Shown here: in pieces, positions 1 through 7,103 of the stretch | Position numbering within the stretch: position 1 is the first letter of the stretch | Layout of the letters: each line of letters opens with the position of its first letter | Assembly (NCBI GenBank): GCA_046565595.1 | Contig: JBKHYG010000094.1 | Location: 1-19,171, forward strand | Reading direction: 5' to 3' | DNA length: 19,171 nt | Source: JBKHYG01 sp046565595 | GTDB taxonomy: Bacteria > Actinomycetota > AC-67 | The notes under the pieces: model-generated | What the model saw: only the letters and a program-made list of their open reading frames with translations | What the model was told of the DNA's origin: nothing | Database searches by the model: none | Translations under genes and position numbers: made by a program

Positions 1-523
1 CCGAGATCTTGATGTCGCGGAAGTCGACCTCTTCCAGGAGACGGATCTCGTTCAGCGCGCTCTCGAGCATCGCCGAAGGGGTAGGACCGCCGTGCTTGGC
101 GAGGATGGGAGCTTCGATCGAGCCAGCGTTGACCCCGATCCGGATCGGGACGCCTCGCGCCTTGGCTTCACGGCCGATCAAACCGACCTTGTCGTGCTTC
201 TTGATGTTCCCTGGATTGATGCGGATGCCATGGCAGCCAGCTTCGAGGGCGGCGAGGGCATATTTCCACTGGAAGTGGATGTCAGCGACGACCGGGATCG
301 GGCTCTTCGCGGCGATGGCGGGCAACGCTTCCACATCATCGGTATCTGGAACAGCGACCCGAACGATGTCGCATCCGGTTGCGTTCAGACGCGCGATCTG
401 CTGAAGGGTCGCATCCACATCCGCGGTCGGCGTGGTCGTCATCGATTGAACGCTGATCGGAGCGTCGCTGCCGATCTGAACCCGCCCCAGGTGGATCTGT
501 CGGGTAGGACGACGCCTGATCAT
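1..523 (-). CDS. ispG: 4-hydroxy-3-methylbut-2-enyl diphosphate synthase, N-terminal part (cut by window edge)
   Basis: Next-to-last enzyme of the MEP isoprenoid pathway, a cytosolic [4Fe-4S] enzyme that reduces methylerythritol cyclodiphosphate to HMBPP. The 174 visible residues match the N-terminal TIM-barrel half: RRRPTRQIHLGRVQIG near the start, then VQSMTTTPTADVDATL, GCDIVRVAVP, PIPVVADIHF, GIRINPGNI and VPIRIGVNAGSIE. The Fe-S cysteines lie in the C-terminal part, which is past position 1. The ATG at 523 overlaps the rseP stop as ATGA, so it is translationally coupled. It is the last gene seen of the rpsB-to-ispG run and shares the MEP pathway with dxr two genes upstream. The rseP-ispG pairing is a common actinobacterial arrangement. 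The function is secure although the gene is incomplete here. Confidence 0.95.
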   Translation of the reverse strand, partial: MIRRRPTRQIHLGRVQIGSDAPISVQSMTTTPTADVDATLQQIARLNATGCDIVRVAVPDTDDVEALPAIAAKSPIPVVADIHFQWKYALAALEAGCHGIRINPGNIKKHDKVGLIGREAKARGVPIRIGVNAGSIEAPILAKHGGPTPSAMLESALNEIRLLEEVDFRDIKIS

Positions 524-1620
524 CGAGCCAGGTCTGGTAGCGGTTTCACGATGTCCAGGTAGAGCAACAACATGAACATCGAACCGAGGATCATGATGAC
601 GGTCAACGACACGGGCACGAGTTTGCGCATGTCCGCTTCCTTGCCACGGATCTTCTCGTAGACGACCACCGCGAGATGTCCGCCGTCCAGTGGAGGCAAA
701 GGGACGAGGTTGGCTACGCCGATGAAGATGTTGAATGCAGCGATCAGGGAGAAGAAGGCCAGCCAGTTTCCCGTGTTAGCGAAGTTGCCGGCCTGGCCGC
801 CGACCCCGACCAGCGTCGCCGGATCCTCGACCGATCGTTCGCTTCGACCTGAGGCAACCGAGAACAGCCGGCCTAGCGAATCCGGGCTGAAGAGGTTGAC
901 GAAGGCTTCGAGAGAGGCTTTCGCTCCTCTGCCGACCTCTTGGATCGATTCGACCGTCGCGGCAGGGATGGATCGTTTGATCTTCTCGAAGTCGGGGCCG
1001 ACCCCCAGGTAGCCGACCTGTTCGCCGTCCCGCTCGGTGGTCGCCGGCGTCGCCTCGAGTTGGACCAGTTCGCCGTCGCGTTCGACCACTATCTCGATCT
1101 GCTCACCAGGACGCGCGCTGACGATGCGCTGCACATCGGTCCAACCTTGGATCGGCTGGCCGGCTATCTCGACCAGACGATCGCCGCTTCGCAGGTCTGC
1201 CGCGGCAGCCGGCGTCCCTTCGACGACCTCGCTCAGCACGGTGGTCGGATCTCCTCGGACGCCAGCGAAGGCGAAGATGCCGATAAGGATGATGACCGCG
1301 ATCACGAAATGCATGAAGGAGCCGGCGGTCAAGACGACTGCGCGCTGCCAATGACTCTTGGACTTGTAGGTGCGCCCTTCGTCCTCAGGCTTGGGGTCCT
1401 CGAAGGGATTCATCCCGGCGATACGCACATAGCCGCCCAGAGGGATCGCCTTCGCGCCGTACTCTGTGTCGCCGCGTCTGAAGGACCAGAGCTTCGGGCC
1501 GAACCCCACGAAGAACTCTTCGACCTTCATGCCGAAGGCGCGCGCGGTCGCGAAATGACCGAACTCGTGCAGCATGATCGAGATCAGGATCGCTGCGATG
1601 AACAGGATGATGCCAAGCAT
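520..1620 (-). CDS. rseP: RIP metalloprotease RseP (site-2 protease family, M50)
   Basis: Membrane-embedded zinc protease that cleaves anti-sigma factors and other membrane proteins within the bilayer (Rip1 in mycobacteria). The 366-residue product has the zinc motif HEFGH at 18-22 inside the first membrane helix. A second hydrophobic stretch lies at about 95-118 and a PDZ domain at about 125-205. The second active-site motif NLVPLPPLDGG is at 304-314, with D312 as the third zinc ligand, and a last helix spans about 336-355. Both catalytic motifs are intact and the length fits a one-PDZ actinobacterial form; E. coli RseP has two PDZ domains and about 450 residues. The ATG at 1620 directly follows the dxr stop with no gap. 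AAGG lies just upstream as a Shine-Dalgarno site. The 3' end overlaps ispG as ATGA. Confidence 0.96.
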   Translation of the reverse strand: MLGIILFIAAILISIMLHEFGHFATARAFGMKVEEFFVGFGPKLWSFRRGDTEYGAKAIPLGGYVRIAGMNPFEDPKPEDEGRTYKSKSHWQRAVVLTAGSFMHFVIAVIILIGIFAFAGVRGDPTTVLSEVVEGTPAAAADLRSGDRLVEIAGQPIQGWTDVQRIVSARPGEQIEIVVERDGELVQLEATPATTERDGEQVGYLGVGPDFEKIKRSIPAATVESIQEVGRGAKASLEAFVNLFSPDSLGRLFSVASGRSERSVEDPATLVGVGGQAGNFANTGNWLAFFSLIAAFNIFIGVANLVPLPPLDGGHLAVVVYEKIRGKEADMRKLVPVSLTVIMILGSMFMLLLYLDIVKPLPDLAR

Positions 1621-2742
1621 CTAGACCTTGTCTATCAGGGTACGGGCCGTCTCGCGCGCAGCCCGTTCCGCGGCCGATACCCCCGAGAGGTCCTCGATCG
1701 GTTCGGGCTCAACCCGCTGGAGCGTCTCGGTGACGATGGCCATGATGTCCAGGAAGCCGATCTGGCCATCCAGGAACGCAGCGACGGCTTCCTCATCCGC
1801 GGCGTTGATGATCGCGGGGGCGGTGCCACCGAGAGCGATCGCTTCGAGGGCCAGTCGCACGGCCGGGAAAGCCTCGTGGTCGATCGGCTCGAAGCTCAGT
1901 TCGCCGATGTCGGCCCAATCGACATGGTCGACACCGACCGGAACCTTCTCCGGATGCAGCAGCGCCGCGGCGATCGGGATCCGCATGTCCGGGACCGCCG
2001 CCTGCATCAGCGTGGAGCCGTCGACCAGGTCGACCATCGCGTGGATGATGCTCTGCGGGTGGATCACAGCTTCGACGCGGTCGGGTGTCAGGTCGAACAG
2101 GTGGCAGGCCTCGATCAGTTCGAGACCCTTGTTGAACAGGGTCGCCGAGTCGATCGTGATGCGGTTACCCATGCGCCAGGTCGGGTGATCGAGCGCCTCA
2201 GCGACGCTCACACCCTCCAGTTGCTTGCGACCGCGACCGCGGAATGGTCCACCGCTGGCGGTGAGACGGATCCTGGCGATCTGGTCCCGGGGGATGCCGG
2301 TCAAGCACTGCGCCAACGCGGCATGCTCGGAATCCACGGGCAACAGCAACGATGGATCGGCCTTCAGCAGGTCTCGGATCAGAGGCCCTCCCGCGATGAG
2401 ACTCTCCTTGTTGGCGAGGGCGACCCGGGTTCCAGCCTTCAGGGCCGCAAGCGTCGGAGCCAACCCGCGACTCCCCACCACAGCGTTCAGGACCACATCT
2501 ACATCTGGGCGACTAGCTGCCTCGACCAGTAGCGCCGACCCTGTCGCGAAACGCGCATGCTGATCGAGGGCGGCGAGTCCAGCCATCTCTGGCGAATATC
2601 GCTCCACCTGGTCTTCGAGGCTTCCGGCATCAGAGCCCGCGATCAGAGCGACCACCTCGAACCGTCCAGGGTGCTCATCGACGATGCGGAGCGCCTGACG
2701 CCCGACCGATCCGGTCGAACCAAGTATGGCCAGCCTGATCAT
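1621..2742 (-). CDS. dxr: 1-deoxy-D-xylulose-5-phosphate reductoisomerase
   Basis: First committed enzyme of the MEP pathway: converts DXP to MEP using NADPH and a divalent metal, in the cytosol; it is the target of fosmidomycin. The product has 373 residues. The N-terminal Rossmann fold starts with LAILGSTGSVGRQAL (4-18), followed by NAVVGSRGL at 86-93 and ALANKESLIAGG at 108-119. Metal ligands are D137 and E139 in PVDSEHAALAQ, and E208 in NKGLELIEA. The flexible loop TASGGPFRG is at 161-169. All family hallmarks are present at normal length. The reading frame stays open upstream of 2742, but that part reads as a shadow of cdsA. The ATG at 2742 aligns with the family start and forms an ATGA overlap with the cdsA stop. 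The gene lies between cdsA and rseP. Confidence 0.97.
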   Translation of the reverse strand: MIRLAILGSTGSVGRQALRIVDEHPGRFEVVALIAGSDAGSLEDQVERYSPEMAGLAALDQHARFATGSALLVEAASRPDVDVVLNAVVGSRGLAPTLAALKAGTRVALANKESLIAGGPLIRDLLKADPSLLLPVDSEHAALAQCLTGIPRDQIARIRLTASGGPFRGRGRKQLEGVSVAEALDHPTWRMGNRITIDSATLFNKGLELIEACHLFDLTPDRVEAVIHPQSIIHAMVDLVDGSTLMQAAVPDMRIPIAAALLHPEKVPVGVDHVDWADIGELSFEPIDHEAFPAVRLALEAIALGGTAPAIINAADEEAVAAFLDGQIGFLDIMAIVTETLQRVEPEPIEDLSGVSAAERAARETARTLIDKV

Positions 2743-3587
2743 GCCGCCCAGCGGACGATCCAATACGAGACGGGGATCGACAGCAGAAGAGCATCGATCC
2801 GGTCCAGCACTCCCCCATGGCCCGGCAGGAGCGTCCCCATATCCTTGATCCCCAGATCGCGCTTCACCAGAGACTCGCTCAGGTCTCCGACCGGCGCGGT
2901 GACTGCGGTCGCCAGGGCCATCAACAACAGGATCGGACGGGACAGATCCGCGAACACCGGCCCGAGGGTCAATGCGGCGACCACGATGGTCAGCGTCCCG
3001 CCGAGTGCACCCTCGAGACTCTTCTTGGGCGACACGGTCGGCGCCAGCGGTGTCTTGCCCTTCCAGACGCCGAACACATACGCGCCGATGTCGTAGAAGG
3101 CTGCGAGCGCGATCGCTACAAGCGTCTTGCCGGCGCCTCCGGGCAACAGTGATAGCAAGATGATGTGCGAGGCGAGGAAGGGGATCCACAAGATCCCGAA
3201 CACCGTGAGGCCAAGGCCTCTAGCCGCCTGGTGTGTTCGCCCCGGATCGGCCGCGATCCAGAGGGCCGTAGCGGGAACGGCCACCGCCAGACCGAACGCG
3301 ACGCCGGGCAACCCACGGTGGTAAGCGCCCAACAGCAGGAGCCCACCGACGACCAGGCCGATAGCGACCGACGCGTCGTACCCGGCCTTCTTCACCGCCG
3401 TGTAGAACTCGGTCTGAGCCGTCAGGACGAAGACCCCTACGAATATCAAGAACGCCAGGCGGGAGAGATACAGCGTGCCGACTATCCCGACCGCCAGGGC
3501 GACTCCGGTAGCGATCGCCATCGGCAGGTTGCGGCCGGTGCGACCTACGGGCGCATCGCTAGCGGACCCGAGGTCCTGCTCGCTCAA
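2739..3587 (-). CDS. cdsA: Phosphatidate cytidylyltransferase (CDP-diacylglycerol synthase)
   Basis: Integral membrane enzyme that makes CDP-diacylglycerol from phosphatidate and CTP, the branch point for phosphatidylglycerol, cardiolipin and phosphatidylinositol. The 282 residues form a series of hydrophobic helices from about residue 22. SPKKSLEGALGG is at 186-197 and the CdsA signature spans 238-264 (SLVKRDLGIKDMG, then LLPGHGGVLDRID). The start is TTG at 3587. It is preceded by GGAGG seven bases upstream, inside the last codons of frr, and no ATG or GTG is better placed. The gap after the frr stop is 2 nt and the 3' end overlaps dxr as ATGA. The short N-terminal segment before the first helix is polar and not conserved. 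Confidence 0.95.
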   Translation of the reverse strand: MSEQDLGSASDAPVGRTGRNLPMAIATGVALAVGIVGTLYLSRLAFLIFVGVFVLTAQTEFYTAVKKAGYDASVAIGLVVGGLLLLGAYHRGLPGVAFGLAVAVPATALWIAADPGRTHQAARGLGLTVFGILWIPFLASHIILLSLLPGGAGKTLVAIALAAFYDIGAYVFGVWKGKTPLAPTVSPKKSLEGALGGTLTIVVAALTLGPVFADLSRPILLLMALATAVTAPVGDLSESLVKRDLGIKDMGTLLPGHGGVLDRIDALLLSIPVSYWIVRWAA

Positions 3588-3589
3588 CC

Positions 3590-4147
3590 TCAGACCTCCA
3601 GCAGTTCCGCTTCCTTGCGTTTCAGCATCTCATCCACCTCGGCGATGAACCGATCGGTGAGTGCTTGCAGTTCCTTCTCCGAACGGCGGATGTCATCCTC
3701 GGAAACATGGCCGTCCTTCAGCGCCTTGTCGAGGGAATCCTTCGCGTGTCGACGCACGGCGCGGATCGCTACCCGGCCCTGCTCGGCACGGTCACGAACG
3801 ACCTTGATGAGCTCCTTACGCCGTTCCTCTGTGAGAGGGGGGAACGCGATCCGGATGTTCTGGCCGTCGTTGTTCGGGGTGATCCCGAGATCCGAGGATT
3901 GGATGGCCTTCTCGATCGCCCCCATCGCCCCCTTGTCATAGGGAGTTATCGCGAGGCTCCGAGGGTCGGGGACATTGATCTGCGCCAACTGGACCAGCGG
4001 CGTCTGCGTGCCGTAGTAGTCGACGGTGATCTTCTGTAGGACCGCCGGCGACGCGCGCCCGGTGCGGATCGTCGCGAACTCTTCACGGGTGTGCTCGATC
4101 GAGCCCTTCATCTTCTGCTCTGCTTCCTTCAGTGCATCGGCGATCAC
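3590..4147 (-). CDS. frr: Ribosome recycling factor
   Basis: Cytosolic factor that, with EF-G, splits the post-termination 70S complex. The product has 185 residues, exactly the family length. Typical segments are the N-terminal MKGSIEHTREEFATIRTGRA, then LAQINVPDPRSLAI, AIQSSDLGITPNNDG and RIAFPPLTEERRKEL. The C-terminal helix is charged. The start is GTG at 4147, with GGAGG five bases upstream lying in the last codons of pyrH. The GTG overlaps the pyrH TGA as GTGA. The pyrH-frr pairing is almost universal in bacteria, and here the pair sits downstream of tsf and rpsB. Confidence 0.97.
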   Translation of the reverse strand: MIADALKEAEQKMKGSIEHTREEFATIRTGRASPAVLQKITVDYYGTQTPLVQLAQINVPDPRSLAITPYDKGAMGAIEKAIQSSDLGITPNNDGQNIRIAFPPLTEERRKELIKVVRDRAEQGRVAIRAVRRHAKDSLDKALKDGHVSEDDIRRSEKELQALTDRFIAEVDEMLKRKEAELLEV

Positions 4148-4887
4148 GCGTTCCTCCTTCCGGCGCCCGAGTGGACGAGCGTCCCCACGGGTGCCCCCGT
4201 AAGCACCTTGACGATGTTGCCTGGCTCTGCCAGGTCGAAGACAACGATAGGCAGGTCATTGTCCATGCATAGGCTGATGGCGGTGGCGTCCATGACGCCG
4301 AGGCTCTCGCTCAAGGCCTGCTGGAAGGTCAACTCCTCGTAACGGACCGCCGAGGCGTCCTGCAGCGGGTCGCGGTCGTAGACCCCGTCCACCTTGGTGC
4401 CCTTGCAGATGGCCTCGCATCCGGTCTCGAGCGCACGCTGGGCGGCGGTCGTGTCGGTCGAGAAGTAAGGCTGGCCGAGACCCGCAGCGAAGATCACCAC
4501 CCGCCCCTTCTCCATGTGGCGAACCGCCCGACGCGGCATGTAGGGCTCGGCGACCTGCGTCATGGTGATCGCGCTCTGGACACGGGTTGGCACATCGGCC
4601 TTCTCGAGGGCGTCCTGCAGAGCCAGACAGTTGATGACCGTCGCGAGCATCCCCATGTAGTCGGCGCGCGCACGGTCCATCCCGCGCGCCGAAGCCGATG
4701 CGCCGCGGAAGATGTTGCCTCCACCCACGACCACCGCTACCTCGATGCCTCTATCCCGGACCTCTCGCAGTTCCTGGGCGAGTCGGTCGAGCATGTCTGG
4801 GTCGACATTGAGCCCTCGTTCCGGGGTGGCGAGCATCTCTCCGCTGAACTTCAGCAAGACCCGCTTGAACCTCGGTCGGCTCGACAT
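4144..4887 (-). CDS. pyrH: UMP kinase
   Basis: Bacterial-type UMP kinase of the amino acid kinase fold, a hexamer that phosphorylates UMP to UDP and is usually activated by GTP and inhibited by UTP. The product has 247 residues: RVLLKFSGEML near the start (phosphate-binding K13), VVVGGGNIFRG at 52-62, the UMP-binding ITMTQVAEPY, and AAGLGQPYFSTDTTAAQRA at 134-152. KGTKVDGVYDRDP is at 162-174, followed by the MDATAISLCMDNDLPIVVFD segment. ATG at 4887 follows the tsf stop after 4 nt. The 3' end overlaps frr as GTGA. Confidence 0.97.
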   Translation of the reverse strand: MSSRPRFKRVLLKFSGEMLATPERGLNVDPDMLDRLAQELREVRDRGIEVAVVVGGGNIFRGASASARGMDRARADYMGMLATVINCLALQDALEKADVPTRVQSAITMTQVAEPYMPRRAVRHMEKGRVVIFAAGLGQPYFSTDTTAAQRALETGCEAICKGTKVDGVYDRDPLQDASAVRYEELTFQQALSESLGVMDATAISLCMDNDLPIVVFDLAEPGNIVKVLTGAPVGTLVHSGAGRRNA

Positions 4888-4891
4888 GGGA

Positions 4892-5494
4892 TCAGACCCC
4901 GACGCGGAAGTACGAGAAGCGACGGACCCGGACGGGCTCCTTCAGTTCGGCGGTCGCCTCGTCGAGGAGCTGGGAGATCGTCTTGGAGTCGTCCCGGATG
5001 TACTTCTGGTCCATCAGGCAGTTGTCCGCGTAGAAGGCCTCCAACTTGCCGGCCACGATCTTGTCAACGACCTGCTCGGGCTTGCCTTCGGCCTGCTTGG
5101 CGTAGATCTCCTTCTCGCGTTCGACCACATCGGCCGGGACCTCGTCGCGGGTCAGGTAGCTGGGGTTGGCGAAGGAGATGTGCAGTGCGATCTCGTGAGC
5201 GATCCGCTGGAAAGCTTCGGTCTTGGCGACGAAATCCGTGGCACAGTTCAACTCGATCATCACGCCTACCTTGGCGGGCATCTCAGGAGCTGGGCGGTGC
5301 AGATAGGCGTAGACCATGCCTTCGTCGGCGGCCCGATCGGCGAACTTCTTGGCGCTCGCCAGGCCGCGCTCTCGCAGCAGATCCTTGGCCTTCTCCAGGT
5401 CGCCATCGGCCTCCTGCAGCGCCTTCTTGCACTCCATCATCCCCGCGCCGGTCGCATCGCGGAGCGTCTTCACATCGTTCGCGTTGATACTCAT
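4892..5494 (-). CDS. tsf: Translation elongation factor Ts (short form)
   Basis: Nucleotide exchange factor that removes GDP from EF-Tu. The product has 200 residues. The N-terminal UBA-like domain carries LRDATGAGMMECKKALQEAD (11-30), followed by GLASAKKFADRAADEG, and the exchange motif is in ELNCATDFVAKTEAF (81-95) with TDFV at 87-90. The end is VRVRRFSYFRVGV. It is shorter than E. coli EF-Ts (about 283 residues) and close to the short Thermus type (about 196), so part of the C-terminal core and coiled coil is absent. The frame stays open upstream to 5725 but that part overlaps rpsB and is a shadow. ATG at 5494 has GAGGA seven bases upstream and aligns with the family start. It lies 29 bp after rpsB. 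Confidence 0.96.
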   Translation of the reverse strand: MSINANDVKTLRDATGAGMMECKKALQEADGDLEKAKDLLRERGLASAKKFADRAADEGMVYAYLHRPAPEMPAKVGVMIELNCATDFVAKTEAFQRIAHEIALHISFANPSYLTRDEVPADVVEREKEIYAKQAEGKPEQVVDKIVAGKLEAFYADNCLMDQKYIRDDSKTISQLLDEATAELKEPVRVRRFSYFRVGV

Positions 5495-5523
5495 GTCCGG
5501 GTCCTCTGTCTGGTCGAGATGGA

Positions 5524-6351
5524 TCAGCGCAAGCTGCGGAGCTCTTCGGCCTCGGTGCGGGCACGCTCGCGGTCGGCGGCCTCCTGCTCCTTCAGCTGAC
5601 GCTCCCAAGCTGGCATGTCTTCGTCGATGGCCGCCACGGGCGCATCTGGCGTGGTGACATCGCCGGTCCGGACGCCGTGACCCTCGGCGACGGCGTTCGC
5701 GATTATGCGAGTCAGCAAGGCGCAACTGCGGATCGCGTCATCGTTGCCGGGGATCGGGTAGTCGATCTCTTCGGGATCGCAGTTGGAGTCCACGATCGCC
5801 ACGACCGGGATGCCCGCCTTGCGGGCTTCGCGGACGGCGATGTGCTCCTTCTTGGTGTCGATGATCCAGACGGCGCTGGGAAGCTTGGTCATCTCGCGGA
5901 TCCCGCCGAGGTTACGCAGCAGGGACTCCTTCTCCTTGCGCATGCGAAGGACTTCCTTCTTGGGCAGCAGATCGAAGGTTCCGACATCCTCCATCGCTTC
6001 GAGTTCGCGGATGCGAGCAAGGCGCTTCGAGATCGTCTGGAAGTTGGTGAGCATCCCACCCAGCCAACGCTGGTTCACGAAGGGCATCCCGACGCGTTTG
6101 GCTTCGCGTTCGATCGGCTCTTGGGCTTGCTTCTTGGTGCCGATGAAGAGCACCGTGCCGCCCGCGGCCGCGGTGTCGCGGAGGAATCGGTAAGCGGCAT
6201 CGATGCCCGACAGGGACTGTTCGAGATCGAGGATGTAGATGCCGTTGCGCTCTCCGAAGATGAAGCGCCGCATCTTGGGGTTCCAACGACGGGTCTGGTG
6301 CCCGAAGTGGACACCGGCTTCCAGCAGCTGCCGGATGGTGACCGTAGCCAT
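5524..6351 (-). CDS. rpsB: 30S ribosomal protein S2
   Basis: Small-subunit protein S2, among the last assembled on the 30S head, which anchors S1 where S1 is present. The product has 275 residues: TIRQLLEAGVHFGHQTRRWN near the start, then FIFGERNGIYILDLEQ, TVLFIGTKKQAQEPI and FVNQRWLGGMLTNF. These are followed by KLPSAVWIIDTKKEHIAVRE, GIPVVAIVDSNCDP and IPGNDDAIRS. A charged tail of about 50 residues follows the conserved core. The start is ATG at 6351 with AAGGA seven bases upstream. It is preceded by a 170 bp gap holding a probable promoter and a leader hairpin. It is the first gene of the long operon running to ispG. Confidence 0.97.
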   Translation of the reverse strand: MATVTIRQLLEAGVHFGHQTRRWNPKMRRFIFGERNGIYILDLEQSLSGIDAAYRFLRDTAAAGGTVLFIGTKKQAQEPIEREAKRVGMPFVNQRWLGGMLTNFQTISKRLARIRELEAMEDVGTFDLLPKKEVLRMRKEKESLLRNLGGIREMTKLPSAVWIIDTKKEHIAVREARKAGIPVVAIVDSNCDPEEIDYPIPGNDDAIRSCALLTRIIANAVAEGHGVRTGDVTTPDAPVAAIDEDMPAWERQLKEQEAADRERARTEAEELRSLR

Positions 6352-6400
6352 CTTGTGTTCCTTTCGGTTTTGTATCTGCCTCTGCTCTCCTCGTCCCGAT

Positions 6401-6420
6401 GGTCGCCCCTCGCGGGGACC
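6401..6420 (-). promoter_or_regulatory. Leader hairpin with GNRA-type tetraloop, 50-69 nt upstream of rpsB
   Basis: On the transcribed strand this reads GGTCCCCGCGAGGGGCGACC. It can fold as GGT-CCCC, tetraloop GCGA, GGGG, bulge CG, ACC: a seven-pair stem capped by a GNRA tetraloop. It lies between the candidate rpsB promoter and the start codon, so it would be in the mRNA leader. S2 autoregulates its own operon in several bacteria through leader structures, so this is a candidate site, but no match to a known leader family was tested. Confidence 0.4.
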
Positions 6421-6473
6421 CGACTTCGGTCAGAGAGCATGTGTATTCCGCCGATGGATCAGCGGTGGGCCGC

Positions 6474-6502
6474 ATGGTAGCAGGTCAACCTCGCCCGGAA
6501 CC
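6474..6502 (-). promoter_or_regulatory. Candidate rpsB operon promoter (GCTACCAT core)
   Basis: A -10-like hexamer TACCAT (TANNNT) lies at 6474-6479 within GCTACCATG, followed by a GC-rich discriminator. The same GCTACCAT core occurs upstream of rplS and rpsP. The hexamer 17 nt upstream (GGTTCC, 6497-6502) is a poor -35. Initiation would be near 6467, giving a leader of roughly 116 nt. The support comes from the three-way recurrence rather than from this site alone. Confidence 0.5.
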
Positions 6503-6517
6503 AGGCCGAAAGGGCGA
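6491..6517 (-). terminator. Weak hairpin just after the M23 gene
   Basis: TCGCCC and GGGCGA flank a 15 nt loop, starting four bases after the M23-gene stop codon. There is no T-run after it, so it is only a weak terminator or processing-hairpin candidate. It overlaps the candidate rpsB promoter. Confidence 0.25.
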
Positions 6518-6521
6518 CGCT

Positions 6522-7049
6522 TCAGCCTCTGACCAGGTGAACGACCGGGATCCTGACCCTGCGCAGATACTTGCGGAGCCTCGGCATCGGATCCACATAG
6601 CGCCAGCCGCCCAAGATCGAGGCATCCGGCACCCGCAACCCGAGGTGGAGGGACTCTTCGGCCCTATCTGAGTGACCGGGACCGGTGGTGCCGAGGATCT
6701 GGCCGGGGGTGACCCATTGGCCCTTTGAGACCAGGACCGATCCGAGATAGGAGTAGGTCAGTTTGAGCGGATCCGGGGTGTCGATGGTGACGAACAGGTC
6801 GCCAGCGACCTGGCCGGCGAAGGTCACCTGGCCCTCTAGGCCCACCACCACCGGCGTCCCTGATGAGGCGGCCAGATCGACCCCTCGATGCCCGGCCGCG
6901 TACGGGGTTGGAGGCTCCTCGAATCCTCGAAGCAGGATCGAGAGGAAAGGCGCCATCATCTCGCCGGGGCGTGGCATCTGGTCCACCTGCGCGCGTGCAG
7001 AGGAGACGAGCGAGGCAAGCGCGAGCGTCGATATCAGTAGGCGCCTCAT
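6522..7049 (-). CDS. Secreted M23/LytM-fold protein, probably without peptidase activity
   Basis: The product has 175 residues. An N-terminal signal peptide (MRRLLISTLALASLVSSARA, likely cleaved after residue 20) predicts export. The rest is a LytM/M23 beta fold: GHRGVDLAASSGTPVV at 53-68, LTYSYLGSVLVSKGQWVTPG at 97-116, then ILGTTG and ESLHLGLRV at 132-140. Zinc ligands H54, D58 and H135 are in place. The two other family histidines are replaced: the usual YxHL reads YSYL (Y101) and the usual HLH reads SLH (S133). It may therefore be a non-hydrolytic regulator of cell-wall hydrolases, like EnvC or NlpD. An M23 gene next to rpsB is also found in mycobacteria. There is no SD; TACGGT ends 7 nt before the ATG, so the start may be leaderless. 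Confidence 0.85.
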   Translation of the reverse strand: MRRLLISTLALASLVSSARAQVDQMPRPGEMMAPFLSILLRGFEEPPTPYAAGHRGVDLAASSGTPVVVGLEGQVTFAGQVAGDLFVTIDTPDPLKLTYSYLGSVLVSKGQWVTPGQILGTTGPGHSDRAEESLHLGLRVPDASILGGWRYVDPMPRLRKYLRRVRIPVVHLVRG

Positions 7050-7056
7050 AGGGAGG

Positions 7057-7062
7057 ACCGTA
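7057..7062 (-). promoter_or_regulatory. Candidate -10 for a leaderless M23-gene transcript
   Basis: TACGGT (TANNNT) is followed by seven bases and then the ATG at 7049. No Shine-Dalgarno sequence precedes that ATG. The region 17 nt further upstream (TGGGTA) is a poor -35. The spacing is what is expected when transcription begins at or beside the start codon. Confidence 0.4.
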
Positions 7063-7103
7063 CCTCTTCGGCGGCCGTGTACCCAGGCTGGGCAGAACGG
7101 GAA

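Noticed and set aside
1279..1286. GCCGATAA on the plus strand, matching the FliA/WhiG -10 element
   Set aside because: It lies antisense inside rseP and no TAAA element is present 15 bases upstream; a chance match.
940..2532. Open frame of 530 codons on the plus strand opposite rseP and dxr
   Set aside because: Both opposite genes are unmistakable on the minus strand. The plus-strand product has no recognisable motif, is rich in Arg, Asp and Gly, and is what antisense of GC-rich genes produces.
2743..3189. Extension of the dxr frame upstream to 3189, giving a 522-residue product
   Set aside because: The extra part overlaps cdsA in another frame and reads as an Arg-rich shadow; the family start and the ATGA junction fix the start at 2742.
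4516..5599. Long plus-strand frames opposite pyrH, tsf and rpsB
   Set aside because: Arg/Ser/Pro-rich compositional shadows of well-identified minus-strand genes.
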